Positions 1-58,958 of a stretch of DNA of 64,000 nt are shown in pieces; position 1 is the first letter of the stretch, and each line of letters opens with the position of its first letter. This DNA is from Siniperca chuatsi (Eukaryota; Chordata; Actinopteri; Centrarchiformes; Sinipercidae): the NCBI RefSeq assembly GCF_020085105.1, contig NC_058047.1, forward strand, positions 18,100,501 to 18,164,500, in the 5' to 3' direction. A program made the position numbers and the translations under genes. The notes beneath the pieces were generated by a model. The model did not search any database and was not told the origin of the DNA. It saw only the letters and a list, made by a program, of their open reading frames with translations.

Positions 1-3000
1 TCACTATCAAATATTTTAAGCCATATTTTAATTGGAATTATTTGGAAATTACAAAATATTCTCTTAATTGCATTTAGAGCTCTTCGAGCTTTTTCTTTTA
101 GTGCATTCACTGCCATGTTGAAACTCCTTGATGCTGTAATGGTTATACCAAGGTAGGTATAACTCATCTCTCTCCCTGTCACACACACTCAAACACACAC
201 ACACACACTTGAGAATGTCATGTCGTCTGGATGAGACTGACATTCACCAGTGCCACAGGATCACACTCTCACACTCCTGCCGTGCGGTGCTCTGACAGCC
301 ACTACCAGCCACAGTGTATACGTGTGCGTGTTCATTTGTGTGCATTACAGTGAAATTACTCAGGGACATGCTTCACAATCTGTCTATCTGTATAGTATCT
401 GTTATGTAGACGTGCATCATGTGGCGTGTACAGAACGTACTTTTGTTGTCAGTGGATCGTCACAGTGACTTGGATTTCTGCCCTGTGACTGAATTTTGTT
501 TGGAGAAGCGATTTGTCACTCACTTATGAGGAACTACTTTGCTTCTACTAGTAGGATGGAGGAATAAGACAATTGTCATCTGACTCAACTGTCAAATCTA
601 CATTTTCAGACTGGTGGCAGTTTTCTCCTTAATAGACATGACAGCTGTTTTTACAGAGGAATTCTCGCAGTCTGCACATCAGGAACACACACGATGGTTT
701 ATGGAAATGAGTGCGGTGTGAAAAAATCCCATGTGTCAATCCTGTGCAAATCCTGTAGTGTTTTATCTGCAGACTGTGAGTCACACTGAGCATGTGATTG
801 CAGCCTGTGAGACCATATTTGTCTTGGTGACAGAGACCTCACAGTGCGGTGAAGAGAAAACACATCACACAGACAGACAAGAAGACTCTCTCTGGCCATA
901 TCTGCCAGGGAAGACAAACAAGCAGAGGGTGTGTGTGTGTTCAAAAGTTTGTTTTTAATATTAACTTGAAAAAAAATATTTGCCCACTTCCTCCACCCGA
1001 GGCAACACAAAATAACTCACTGTCACCGTATGAGAGGAGGTCCCCAATACACAAAAAGTAGTTCACTAGCAAACACTCTCTAGTCAAAGTTTATGTGCTG
1101 TTGGTAAACAATATTAAAAAATACAAGTTAAAAAATCAAGCAAAGGTATAGTAGTCATGTAAACATGTAAATGTACAGTAAAACTATACATTTGTGTTTG
1201 AAGGCATCAAAGAGATTCAGTGTAGCAATCAAAACACTAGTGTTAACACAAAACAGCAGCCAAAACCACATAACAGACACATTGTGAGCTAATGTTAGCT
1301 TTCCATCAAGGTTAGTTCATTTAATGAATTTCATTTTCCACTCAACACACACTCAGCACTCAATGACGCACACGGGGGTAGAACTTATGCTTCTAATCAA
1401 TATTATAAAATACCCCTCTCCACACACTGATATAAATAGGATGGACAGAGAATTCACACTGCCACCTCATATTAATATTCTTTACTCTTTACCAAGCAAA
1501 TCGCCTGTTGGATTGTTTTTCACCATCGAGGACAGACAAGTCTCAGTTCCTTCACTCATGACCTTTTACAACTTGTCAGCCCCCAACTGTGATTTGTGCT
1601 CAAATTTACTATATTGATTTTAATGAAGTGTATTAATTGTGTTGAGCTGACCGGAAAATTAAACGAAGATGGTTGAAGATAGTGTTAGAGAATCTCCTTA
1701 ACCACGTGTCCATGACTCAGCTCAGAGGTTCAATGAATGACTTTTAAAATGAACTATCTGAAAACTTATTAGTACTGTTAGAAAACTGCTTTATTGCTGT
1801 AGAGAAACTGAATGTTGAAAAGTACAAAACAGCACATTTCTGAGACCAAAAATAGACATTTAAGCAGCTTGAACAAATTTTTGGGCACTTGGGGGGCAGC
1901 GAAACAAGCTCTAGACAAAACATTGACATCATAACCTTTTAAGTTTTTTGGACCTAAACCATCCAAATATCTTTCATGTGCTTATCTTTCCGCTCCTACC
2001 AGTAAGACATCAATAATGAACATATTGGAGACTGTCAGTGGATCTGATGGTCAGGACTTTGCCTTTTACTGTGCATCCATCAGTTTTCTTAAAACCTATG
2101 GTTAAACATAAAAGCAGCAGTGGAGCGGGTCAGGATTCATTGTCTTGCATAAGCGCAAAACTGATGGATTTGCTGATCCCCAACCTGCAAAAAACATCAT
2201 ACCTGCCTCGTCACCCAGTGCTCAGCTGCTTTACTGTACAGTTTAATTGGTGTTTGACTAAGAAATGCAAATTCATTAGTTACAGGTGAAAATTTATTTT
2301 AAAAATGGAAGAAATTGTGCTTTAACCTATGCAAAGCTCTTGAACAGAAGCTAGAAATATCAATTTGTTGAAGCATTTGGTTTCTACATTTTTAAACTAT
2401 ATGAACTTTTCTTTCATCCACATCACATTCATTCTTTGTGTCTTTGTTGTGACTGCCTGCTTGTACTGCCTGTGAAGCAATATCCAATACAGATTCACTC
2501 TCCTGTTTTGAACACAGCCTGTATTTTATCTGTACATCTGTTTATGTAACACAGGGGGTTGCGCATAATAAATATAATAATAAACCATTTAACACAGAAA
2601 GAGCAACAGACTGGAGGTGAACGTAAGGATGGTATCACACACTGTTATGGCACCGTAAGAATGACTCCAAAGGAGGCAGTTACACAATCTTTCTGCACAT
2701 GTTAACTGATAGAGATCGTGCCAAACAGATGTGTTGAATGAGATAATACATAAGAAATATTGCCAGTGTGAGATAACTGTAATCAACAAGGATTTGGGCA
2801 GTCTGAGCGCAGTGTTTGTGAAACAATCAAATAACCCTGTAGTGGCATTAATCACAGAGAGAAAATCCCCTGATTCTAGATGCTTAATAATAAAAGGTGC
2901 AGTAGATTTTAACTCATATATTGCCATTTATGATAAATAATGGAAACTGTGTACGAGTATCTACTATACCTGAATGTACCTGGTGAATTCAAATAAAGCA

Positions 3001-3566
3001 TTTAAAATGTGTGTGGCAGGGTGGTGTACCCAAACATGACCTCATGTCCACTTGTAAAAGTCATTACTCTGTTAATGGCAGCATAGCACTTCATAGCATC
3101 TCTACTCCTGCTTCAATTATGGATCAGTGCAGTCACTGCATGACCCAAACACTTCTTCACCTTAAAAACAAAAACAAAAAAACAAATGAAATCCCTGATC
3201 AGAAGTCACTCAGTCTTGTCGTGTCTCCCAATCTCCCTAAACATCATCATGTTTTCTACTTGAGAGGAAGAGGAGGAGAGAGTGGGATAGTGATGGTGGT
3301 GAAGGTGAGAGAAGAGTACTAACTTATCCCTTCTTTCGCCACCTGCTTATTCATTAACCCCTGATGAGGGTGAAGAGGAGGAAGGGTGGACAGAAGCATG
3401 AAGGATGGGCGATGGTCGGATTGTCCAGGCTTTAGAAAGAATCCTGCATTGTTTTTACGTGGAAAAAGAAGCAACATCATCATCATCAGGTCCTTCACTC
3501 ACACAAGCAAATGGTCCAGACAGAGACGAGAACCTTTCCTTGTGTTTTTCACCACTGACTAACAGT
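1..3566. other. Gene-free DNA downstream of gna15, including its 3' UTR
   Basis: No coding region is supported. The first part after the stop (below 3566) must be gna15 3' UTR; one possible minus-strand poly(A) signal is the TTTATT at 2293-2298, another at 1788-1793. A CA microsatellite lies at about 181-208. Human GNA15 is followed by S1PR4, but no G protein-coupled receptor reading frame is visible here. Confidence 0.4.
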
Positions 3567-16516
<12,950 letters not shown>

Positions 16517-17215
16517 TGTCAAAACCACTGAAATGAGACTGTTAATGAATAATGAGTTGTAATGAGCCGATAAGGACTGACAATAAACTCGTTGTCGAGC
16601 TGCCCAGTGTTCATTTGATGGCCATTAGTTGCTTACTTGACTCATTAGACAGTCAGGATTTGTTCTAACACACCTGTTCCCCGGAAATCTTACATGGACA
16701 CTGTAGCTGGAAACATAATCACTGTCTGTTTAAATGGTGTCCCACACTTCTTCAGTATAAAGCCTACAGCCTTCAGTATCTTTGAAATATTCACCTGGTT
16801 GATTCATGTTTCAGTCAACTGTGACAATACAAGTTTGTTCAAGAGGAGTTTGGAAGTTACAAACATAAAACGATAAAGCTCCTTACCTCCAGTCTGTCAC
16901 ACTACCTGAAAACGAGCAGGTACGGGCTCTGAAAGCGTTTTGCGGTCCATTTCCCAGCTTGTCCCCTGTCCACACCTGCGGCTAACAGCTAACAGCTACT
17001 GTCGCTGAAGTGTCATTAGCCCGCAGATACGGAGTCCAAACAGTGCTCAACTCACACGAAACAACCTGCAGCTCGGGAAAGTCCACCGCGCCTACTGAGG
17101 AATGTGCAGCTTCTGTAGTCCGCTCAAAACTGTCTGTAACAGGAATGCGCTCCGGCTGACACCGCGACAAAGAGAGCGGCAAAGCACCGCGGCAGCGCCG
17201 GAAGTTAGACGAGTC
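16517..17215 (-). promoter_or_regulatory. gna15: gna15 5' leader with probable UTR intron and promoter
   Basis: Just upstream of the start codon, on the minus strand, there is an acceptor ATTTCAG (exon would resume at 16527) and upstream of it a strong donor GGAG|GTAAGG (exon would end at 16887). This suggests a 359 bp intron in the 5' UTR. The sequence from about 17040 to 17210 is richer in CpG and holds an ETS-type CCGGAAGT at 17199-17206, as expected near a TATA-less start site. The start site itself cannot be fixed from sequence. Confidence 0.5.
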
Positions 17216-17394
17216 TGCCTAGAAAATAAGAGCATGATGTTGCTATTTTAGATTGTTCCTGAACAATTGTGCGTAGAAGAAACGTTTAGATAATGAAAAA
17301 CTGAACATGAACTAGTTTAACTAATGCTGCTGGTTTTTTACTAATTGTAAAAATATAGTTAAAAGCATCACATGGAACTAGTTGTAGAATATAG

Positions 17395-17970
17395 CCTCAT
17401 TAATTACATTTACTCATATAGTATACTTAAATACAATATTTTGGTACTTGTACATTACCTGAGTATAGCCATTTTATGCTACTTTATACTTTTATATAGA
17501 ACATTATTTCAAAGGGAAATAATGCCCCTTGAGGCAAACTGTGAGTTGTGATATTGTTGCTGTATAAATAAAATTGACCTGAATAATGTGCTTTTTACTC
17601 CAGTACAACAGCTATAGTTAACATGCAAAACATAAGACCAATTTATAAAATGTAATATAATATGTTACCCAATGGTATATAAAATAGTTACCCCCTCCTC
17701 GGCAGGCTACAACATTAAAATACTGCTTACACATTAATACATTGGTCCATGATCCATAATAAATAGTCCACTAGTATAATACATGATAATGTAACACTCA
17801 CAGGGGCAATTTTCTGCAAAATGAGTGCTCTCTTTTGATACTGAAGTACATTTTGCATAAATCTTTTTTACATTTTGAACAATTGACTTTAACTTAACAG
17901 AGCATTTTTACATTGTGTTATTACTACTTTTACTTTTACAGAGGAATCTGAATACTTCTTCCTCCACTGC
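17395..17970. repeat. 'gtacttttactt' teleost repeat copy
   Basis: Reads from tacatttactcatatagtat through tttactccagtacaacagct, 'aatgagtgctctcttttgat' and ends with tacttcttcctccactgc, the terminal motif of the family (compare ttcttccaccactgc at 60651-60665). Confidence 0.6.
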
Positions 17971-19849
17971 ATTAAAGCACACTTTTGCAAATAACACACA
18001 CACATACACACATGTGTTTGTGCAAGTATCTCTGTAGAATTGTCAAACGTTTGTGTTTTGTTTCAGGCTCCACTAAAATGTTGGGCCTTGTCAGAAAAAG
18101 CATTATTTTGAAAAGCTTATACCGGAAGTAAGTATTCTTTCATTCAGGTGAATTTGACAGTAGCATGAATAAGTGCGTTGCGCTGCGGATAAAGTTTCGG
18201 CTACTTGTTTCGACTACTGCAGAGGCTCCCCTGCTTCATGTTTCAGCTGAGCTGGAGTGAAATCACGGACACAGAAGTTTTATTGAATTAGGGTTTATTA
18301 GCCTTTATGCTGAAAGTTACAATTTTACATTCCATCAGATTTCTTTGTCCTTAGTGTACATTTGAAAACTTTACTAGTTGATCTTAATTTAAACTATTCA
18401 ACTTTCATCTGGTTATGAAAAAATAACAACTGTATAAAACACTAACTGATCAAATATACACTCATTACATGTGATAAAATATGCATAGTGACCTAATATA
18501 AGACACACAGCACAGCATACAGGTAAATACAAGTCTCTACTCATTGCTGAAACACATCATAAGTGCATGTAGGAATCATACAGGAATATCCGAGTGATTA
18601 GTGCGGCATGTTATGAATCACCTTGCAAGTGTATTTAGAGCAGAGATGAAGTGTATAACAGGTATTTTGTCACTCCTCCTTAGCTGCTATTTGGATGTCA
18701 ATCTTTTGTCTCAGCCAGCAGAACCGGTTGGTCCAGGTTTTCATGGTCTCAGAAGATCACCTGAGCTCTGCATTGCCATGGGAACAAGGTGAGGTGAAAG
18801 TGCAAGAGAGCTGTGTATGTAGGGGTCTTGTTAGTGTAAAGGCTTAATACAAACCCACTACATTCATTACACGTGATGACCTTAATTTTACAGAGGTGTT
18901 ATTCCTATTAAAAAAAGGCCCTTTCAGCTACATGTAATTGTGTAATGTGTTTTATGGAGAATTTGTGTGCGTGTGTGTTTGATATTTGAGATAAGCTACT
19001 TGTAGTTTAACAATACAACAAGTTATCTAAGTGCATAAGATATGACGCACATGCACTTAACATATCCCTCATGTTTTTGTTGAGGACATACGTTTGTATT
19101 TGGTTTAGCGAAAGTATGAATTAAAGTATGTGTGTGTTCAGAGTTTTATGAAAAGAAGTGATAGGCAAAAAACATACATATAAAAATTGTTTTTGCAGTT
19201 TTTTTATGCCAAGATGATATTGATGTTAAGAAGGGAAAAAAAGAAATTCAGAGAGGTTGGGGGAGAGCGAGAATGACAGAGAAAGAAAAAAATATGTGCG
19301 GACTGACAGTAAGAGGAAAGTACCTGCCTCATCCTTTCAGTTATGGGAAGTTATATATCTGTAGTGTTCACCTGAGAGCAGAAATGAGTCTGAATCTCCA
19401 AAAATGTTACAACTCGTTGTATAATTAGATCAGGTGGTAGGTTTTGTATCATCTTCTGGATGAATCCTTACAGGCAGCCACAGCAGCAGGAAGGAGACTT
19501 TGTCCCCTGTCGCTGGCTGCTGTGGGAAACAGAAGATGATCAATGATTAATCTGACAACAGCCATCAGACACTGTGACACACTGGAGACGACGGAGCATC
19601 GCAGTCTGTTTCCATGCATGTTAACCTTACTTACAGAGTAACACAATTGTTCAAACAAGATTTTAAAGCATGATTGTTTTGGGGGAATGCACTAAGATCG
19701 CAAGAACATTTTTCAAGAGGTTTAACTTGCTCATGAGAGTACCTTTAAATTTTAAATAGGTAATTTGAAAAATCCCCATGCTGAAGTCTCTGCACTTCCT
19801 TCACTATTTAGTTCCACCTGCATCAAATGCTCTTTGTTTGTTCACTGTA

Positions 19850-20005
19850 CCAATGGTTCACAACATTTTTGGCTTGTGACTGTCTGCTCAAAAAAATTTC
19901 ACAACAAAAGAGCAAAGAGTACAGTTCTTTCCTGTTCCAGTTATTATCTTGCGACCCCCCAGATTTATCTTGAGATCCTGTGGTGGGCTCCCACACCGCA
20001 TAATG
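19850..20005. repeat. Interspersed repeat ('caatggttcacaac...tttggcttgtgac')
   Basis: The opening accaatggttcacaacattt and 'ttggcttgtgac' match, in inverse orientation, the sequence at 22740-22811. Such termini belong to DNA-transposon-type repeats common in fish. The right boundary is uncertain. Confidence 0.5.
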
Positions 20006-21007
20006 TGAGGATGTTCTTAATGAAGATCTTAAAAAAAAAAGCTAAACTTGGAAAAGCGCACAGACACATGAACAAATTAATTAAAATAAAAAACTCAAGA
20101 AAACAAGAAAAAGACATGAACACTATATAAAATATATAAAAGTAAGTGTTTGTTGGTTGAATGAAATGGCAGATAGTTCAAAGTGAATGAATAAAAGTTG
20201 CATTGTTTCTGTAGGCTTGTGGCATGAGTTGCAGCCCGAGTTGAATCCCACTGAGATGTGTGTAATGTCATGAGTCATGACTGAAGATTTTCCTGATCAT
20301 ACCGAGCATACCGACTACGAGTTTGTTACACTTCATTCTTTCAGGTTACATTATGAGCTTCTGCAGTTTAGACTTGAAACCTGCGAGAAACTACCAGCCA
20401 CTTTAAACTACTTTTAATTGAATTATTGAAAAGCTTAAGAGTAGTTGAACTGATTTGATTGCTTTTTTATCTGTAGCCACACCTCAGTGTACTCCACCTA
20501 TTTAAATAAATGTCTGTGAATGAAGGTTTGAATGAGATTTCATTGCTGTTCATTTGGATGTTCCTTCTCTTGTATTAAAATTTCAAGACATTTAGGTTTT
20601 CTTGCTTGGAAAAATGCAGGTCAAACACAGAGAATATATATTAATTTTTATGCAAGACATTAAAACCTTTCAACGTTTTTACCAGATTCCTCACTCTCTT
20701 GCGACTACATCTCATGTCCACAAGATGTCACTTGGCTCAACAATATTGCCTGCCAGCTCATTCACACTGAAGGATTTAGATACAGAGTGACAGAGTTTCC
20801 ATCAGTCTCCATCAGACTGAAATATCGACAGGATGAATAATAAGTCATTATTAAGTCATTACTGGCGTAGCAGCCTAAAAAGCTGCAAGAGGAGTTTCTC
20901 TTAGGGCTTGTCTGAATTTTTTAATGGAAAGTACAATTTCTAAAAAGCCTTTTTACCTCCTCTTTCACTTTTTAAAAAACATTTCCCAGCTAACGCTAAA
21001 GAAACTA

Positions 21008-22073
21008 ACTACATTTACTCAGGTAAAGGTATTTGTGCTTTACTTGATTATTTCCATTTTCTGCTACTTTATAATTTTTCTTCACTACATTTGAGAAGGA
21101 AATATTGTTCTTTTTAACTCCACTACATCTATTTGACAGCTATGGTTACTAGTTACTGTGAAGGTTAAGATTTTATACACAAAATATGATGCAGTGTTAC
21201 AGATTAAACTCCCCAACAGTATATAAAGTATTTTACAATAGCTTCACTTTCACCAGCTATAACATCAACATGCTGCTTTATATTTATGCATACATAATGA
21301 TAATCCAATAATCAGTGGCAGCTCCAGGATTTTTGAAATAGGGTGGCCACGGCGGGGCTGTATGGGACCCCCAAAAGGTCACGATGGGATTTATTGGGTG
21401 TTACCTCACAATATGTTTTGCATTCCCTCTGATCCATAGAGAAAGACTGAGCTGTATTATGATACAGTATTAAGTATTATGTAGTAGACCACCGCTGGTT
21501 GTGACCACAGCACGGTGGACACACCCTCGGCTGTGGCTGGCTCAGGTGCAAGTCTGTATTATTGCAGTTAGCTAGACAATTAGTGGAGCTAGTTAACCTA
21601 GCTCTCTCCCTGACTGCTGCCAAGGCTGATTGAGACAGACAGTAGCTGTGATTATGGCTACAGCCATGGGATGACATAGCTTTGGCCGGTGCTGCCGCTG
21701 TCACTGTGGCTGTAGCCATGGCTGTGCTTTGGTAGTTATGATTATGGCTGCCAACCACCACAGCAGGCAAAGCAGCTGCAGCTGTGCTAAGAGCCAGTGG
21801 CTGGATACTCGGCCATTTGACAGGAACAATGAGCAATAAATGCATAATGTAAAGTCTCACATCATTCATCGTTTGGGGTGTCATCTGGGAAGGCCAATCA
21901 AATTCCAGGGATGGCACTAGCCCCACTGGCCTCCCTGTTGCACGGTTTATGCCAATAACATAATATATATAATGATAAAATACTCTGAAAGGTACCATTC
22001 TGCACACACATTACTGTTAATACTTGTGTACTTTTGCTTAAGTAAATAGTCTGAATATGTCTTCCACCACTGC
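21008..22073. repeat. 'gtacttttactt' repeat split by a nested insertion
   Basis: The left half starts actacatttactcaggtaaa and includes ctccactacatctatttgac and agctatggttactagttact. The right half ends agtctgaatatgtcttccac-cactgc. The middle (21313-21951) is an unrelated insertion flanked by a near-perfect 8-base duplication. Confidence 0.65.
21313..21951. mobile_element. Nested hAT-like non-autonomous insertion
   Basis: Begins cagtggcagctccaggattt and is flanked by CCAATAAT (21305-21312) and CCAATAAC (21952-21959), an 8-base target duplication with one mismatch, the size made by hAT transposases. It carries a 176-codon open frame on the minus strand, low in complexity (Ala, Ser, His, Thr), which shows no transposase motif and is probably chance. 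Confidence 0.55.
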
Positions 22074-22689
22074 TCTACTGTGTGTGGACCAAACCATGGA
22101 TGATTTTTTTTCCGTTCCATGAACTGCATTTAAAATGCTCCAAATTATTACTCACTAAAGGTTAACCACCACAATTAACCAAAAGTTAACCAAGAATTAT
22201 TTAAGAGACAGATACATAGACATATCATCAAATCAGAAAACAAAGTTACAGATGTTCAGCTGATTGTAGTTGACAGTACACAGCTACCCAGGTGTTAAAT
22301 GTTAAAGGAAAACAACTGTGAAATTGTTCTGTTTGTTTCTTTGACTTGATCCTGTATCGTATGCATCACATTACAAAGTAAATATGAGACTTTCTGTATT
22401 CTAATACCAAGTTTACTGGAAAACACGAAACACTTTACTTCCTATCATCCATAACAAAAGGAAAGAAAGCCATGTCCAATATTGACAGTATCTGTGATGC
22501 TACCTGTTTTGTTTGTTGAGAAGGTGTTCTTAGAGCTGATAATGTGGTAGAAGTATGTAATTTATGATATTTATGATATTTTTGCAGCATTTTTTGCTGA
22601 TTTTGGTGTCCTTTGGGCATGAAATGTTGCGTCAAGCTTTGTGCGTCCCCTACAGCGTCACTGGATGATTTTTTTTTTATCTCTTTGGG

Positions 22690-22811
22690 GTTCAGTTATT
22701 TAAATGAACTGTTAACAACTCAAAGACATCTGAAACGTGACAAGGGGTCCCAACTAGACACTGACATTTTGTAAGGGGTCACAAGCCAAAAAGGTTGGAA
22801 ACCAATGGTTT
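22690..22811. repeat. Inverted copy of the 'caatggttccca' repeat
   Basis: Contains 'gtaaggggtcacaagccaaa' and ends 'ttggaaaccaatggtt', the reverse complement of the start of the repeat at 19850. Confidence 0.5.
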
Positions 22812-22829
22812 AATCATTAGCAATGCATT

Positions 22830-23050
22830 GTATTGTATTTCATACGCTTGTAATAAATTACGTTTTCTTAAATGTAAAATCTTTATCTGAAAAGTAACTA
22901 GTAACTACAGCTGTCAGATAAATGTAGTGGAGTAAAAAGTACAATATTTCCCTCTGAAGAAATCTAAAATGGAAATAACCAAGTAGCCGTCTAGTACTAG
23001 TACCTCCTTATTGTAGGCTACTTAAGTACAGATAATGTACTTAGTTCATT
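22830..23050. repeat. Partial 'gtacttttactt' repeat
   Basis: Contains 'aagtaactagtaactacagc', 'gtagtggagtaaaaagtaca' and ends 'catttccactactgct', the reverse orientation of the family. It lies directly upstream of the gna11 promoter region. Confidence 0.55.
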
Positions 23051-23149
23051 TCCACTACTGCTTGCACACAGATATTTGAATAGTAAGTAAATAATAATAA
23101 GTGAACTTGTGACACTCTTGTAAAGATCATCAGAAACAAACAGCTGAAA

Positions 23150-54861
<31,712 letters not shown>

Positions 54862-57800
54862 AGAGAGAGAACAAGAAAGAGACCTGCAGCCCCCACACAC
54901 ACACACACACAATGCAGAGTCCACTTCTAGAAACACACACAACTGCATGAAACATACTGCTGCTCAAAGAGTCAAGCATTGCTTCATACTTTACCAGACC
55001 AACACTATCCATGTTCTGTCACTACTTATCACCTTGGTTGTTGATTTTCCCGTTTTTAAAAGAATGGGTATCTGTTTTGTGGTTCTAATAATTGCTCCTC
55101 TTATACAAACACATGAAACACTCAAATATAACACTCCCTCCATTTGTCCCCCTCTCTTGGGGCTTTGGTCTGCTCCGTGGCTTCTCTTGGTCCTCGTTTG
55201 GCCCTGGGCATGGCTCACATTTTTTCTTTCTTTACACTACGTTATCACCAGTGCTTATGTGTTCGAGGTGGGTCGGGGGCCTTCTTGGGGTAGACTAATC
55301 TTTTATGGACAAAGGGCTCTCTCCCCTTCTTTTTATTTAACCCATGCATGCTATACACTACAGCACGAGGCTAGGCTGCAGATCCTGGACTCTGCTTATC
55401 TGCAAAGGGTAACTAATTATGATGATAGGAATATATTATCAGGCAGTGCTGGGGTGCAGTGAGGTACTTGGTTCCCCTGGGTCTTGAATTGTGTATTTGA
55501 ATTTTATTTTTTTTTGTTAACCCTGCCCCAAATCAGAGCACAGAAACTCTGGTTGAATGTAAATAAACTTTTCATGCTGCTCACATAGAGTGAGGGCTAG
55601 ATGGAGATGACTACACGTTCGCTGTAGACTTAAAATATTTTCAGCTATGTTAACTTCTTGGTTATGTTATTACTGCTATTGTTCTCCAATTAAAAGTGAA
55701 TTGAAGATGACTACTCACAGGAACGCAATGCACCAGAAAGTCACAGTATGTTCCTTTTACACTGCCCCTCATTTTAAAGTGTTAACATATATTATGAAAC
55801 AAAAAATTCAGCAACATTACCGTTATTTGCATACTGTACATCAACTCCCCTGTCATTTTGTATCACATTGCCAAATTAAAACCACCTACTTGTTTTCTGT
55901 AAATATAATTACGTTGCCAGTACTGTTCATCCCTTAAATGGTTCAGATACTAACAAAAACATAATTGGAAACTGGCATTGCCACAATTAAGTGCGAGTTT
56001 TCTCTTGTGATGGATCATTCAGACGTTGATGGCACAACAACTCACTTTGTGTGGCATTTTTTCATGTGGACTGTCTGAATCACACGTGTATTGGTACTGT
56101 GATTTATTTTCTTTGTTTCCTTTGATGGTGAGAATAATCTTCCTCTGCACAACGTGCAAATGATGATACCAGATTAGTACAGTGCAATAGTCCGTTGCAG
56201 ATTAAATAAAGCTTTTGCGCTGCCAGTTAGCTTAAGTCACAAGTTGGTCTTGATCATCCATATGGCTTCTCTCCGTAATCAACTTTATTTTGCCATATTA
56301 TTCAGCCAACATTTGATAAACTGTAATGGATAGCAAGAGAGTAAATAATTCTTTTTTGTATGTCTAATTTATCAATCAGATCTATGTATTGTTAATACAG
56401 TAAATGAGACTTCCTCACTAGTTTTCAGCTCAAAGTTTTTCCAACCTAGGAGATGGGAGGAGATTTTATACTGCTGTAAAATATCAAAACTATTTTATGG
56501 ACAAGTGTTCTATCTTTCTAATGATACTTAATATATTTAGTTGTTGCAGTTCTGTTTTGAAATGCTTGACAATGGAAAACACTGTTTCCATGTCAGGTTT
56601 GTGCTTTATGCAAATAGGAAAATGAAAACAGACAAAAAACTTAGTGGTTCAATATTTACTGTTCAAGGATGCTTGCATTTCTTTGTAATTTTTAAGGGTA
56701 TGTGTTGGCTATTGGTACCAATCCCATATCGTGTCTCTTGCCTGATAGTTGTTTAAATATTCCATTAAGCTCAAAGTTGATAGATGGTTATTTTTGTCTT
56801 CACAATGTAATTCAGGTAAGTTTTCATAACTTTTTCATCACAAGGGCTACTACTAGCAGCTTTGGTAGAAATGAAAGGACTCTATGGATGGAATAGAGCA
56901 AAAGGTGCAATTAATTAACGAGGGGGGCTATGAATCAAGTGTGTGTTGACATCCTGTTGAGGGTGATGGCCGCAGGTTCAGTGAGGGAGGAATGCAGCAG
57001 TCCACAGATGCCTACATGACATTCCAGAGGGAAGTGGCTGTTTGGCTCTTTGTTCACTATCTTTTTGCCTTCAGAGGAGGAGAATGGCTAACGTCAAGGT
57101 GCAATAGCACACTTTTAGTGTCCTGGCTGTTGTACCTAACCATCCTCTTACTTGTAGGAATTATGTGCTAATCTTCTTGGCTTTATAATATTTTCCACTA
57201 TGTGGTTATGCATACTTGGCTTATCTTCTCATTGGTAGTGTTTCCATGTTTGATGTTGGCATTGGCTGTGCTGGAGTCAGAAAGAATGGAGTGCTTAGGA
57301 CATTTTGACCTTTTTGTGCACGTTGAAAGAGCTGGAAGGTTCAGATTTAAATCAGAGAAATGATTACAGAACCTGTCGTGCTCCCTTTGTATCTTTTAAT
57401 TGCTTGCCAAAAGGTTTACAAGTCAATTTTTCTTTTGATTTTCTATAGAAAAGCAGTACGCTCTGCACAGTTTTAGGGGAATTTACTCACCCTGTGTATT
57501 ACTTAGCCTTGATTTTTATTCACATGCACCCAGTGAGAGTAATCTTCACATCTGTGGTGCAGATGTGTACATTGTGTTGATGAAGCCATTATCTTGTACG
57601 TTTAGACTTTGTGCATACAGTGACACTTAATGAAGAAGGGACATGTATATTTATGTCAAGTGCCACAATTTTGTTGTGAGTTGAAACAATATTGGAGATG
57701 TTGCAACACTCTGACTTTGACAAGTTAGTTTGGCTGTGATCTGGTTTTTCCAGCGTGTAGTGGTAATGGGTTCATCTTTGGTGCTTCAACCAACATTTAA

Positions 57801-58922
57801 AGGCCTTTTCCTGACCAGTTTATCCCACGTATAGAGCGATGCTTTTCACACTCACTCGCTTGCAGAAGTTAATTTTGTAGGTGCCACAACTCAGCACACT
57901 TCAGTTTTAAATTAAGAGCTTATGTATTTTGACATGTGGATGAATAAACTAGCTGAGTTTTGAAAGGTATATTGTGCTCTGCTTCACTGCTGGGATAACA
58001 TGGTGATGTCTGTTTGTGTTTTTACAATTCTCAGCTTGGCTTTCAGGAAGCACACTCCATTCCCCTGAACTGTGGCTTACCACCTTAAGGGCAAGTGTGT
58101 GGTCTCTTACACATATTCTCTTGTAGATGAGATGTCACGCAGCAAATGGACTTAAATGTGCTGCTATGAGGATGATAAACAAAATGAAGGTGACCACTCC
58201 AGGGACCAGTGTTGACATGACGGCATACTCTTTAAAAACTTTGCTGTATCAGTTTTCACATGTTGACAATGTGTGTACTTCATGCCTTGTCTGGTTAGCA
58301 CCTCACAGCTGCAGAACCAACCCAGAAAAAGTCATGGCTACATGGCTACACTACCAGTGATTAGAGCCCACAGCAGACCTGGGTCGGTTGTTTAATATCT
58401 TTTCCCATGGATTTGTACTGTATTCGCTTTATTCTGCATAGACTGCATTTTGGAGAAGGTTTGTACAACAATCCAGTACAAAACACTGTGCCACACCACA
58501 TCATTCAGCCACAGAAAAGATATCAAAAATTCACAATTTGTAGTAACCTGACCCAGATCTTTGTTGTAAAACTTTTGTTAATTCACTTTTACATTATGGT
58601 TTCTTTTTTCCAAATGAAGCTTGTGTGTTAATCCTCAGTATTAATGTATTTATTAAAAGACTTGCCAAGTGAAGGTACTGAAATGGCCATTATAACATTT
58701 TGGTTGTTATAATAGCAAGTGAGTGAATGAATATGCTGTGTGTTTACATGTCCACCATTCTCCACTCTCTCTCTTTTTTCCCTCCTTACTTGATTTGGAC
58801 TGTGTATTCTTTCCCTGGGTCGAAGGCACTGAAACTGCACCACTGCAATGGGCCTACATTCATGCAACTTAGATGTTCGTTAAAGCGTGCTCGTTGGTAC
58901 TCTGAGGTGTGTGCGTGTGCGT

Positions 58923-58958
<36 letters not shown>

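Noticed and set aside
1..3400. A possible s1pr4 gene next to gna15, as in human
   Set aside because: No seven-helix receptor coding frame is visible on either strand in this stretch.
21477..22007. 176-codon minus-strand open frame rich in Ala, Ser and His
   Set aside because: It lies within a hAT-like insertion and its flanking repeat, shows no domain, and its composition follows a locally repetitive 'ggctgtagcc' pattern.
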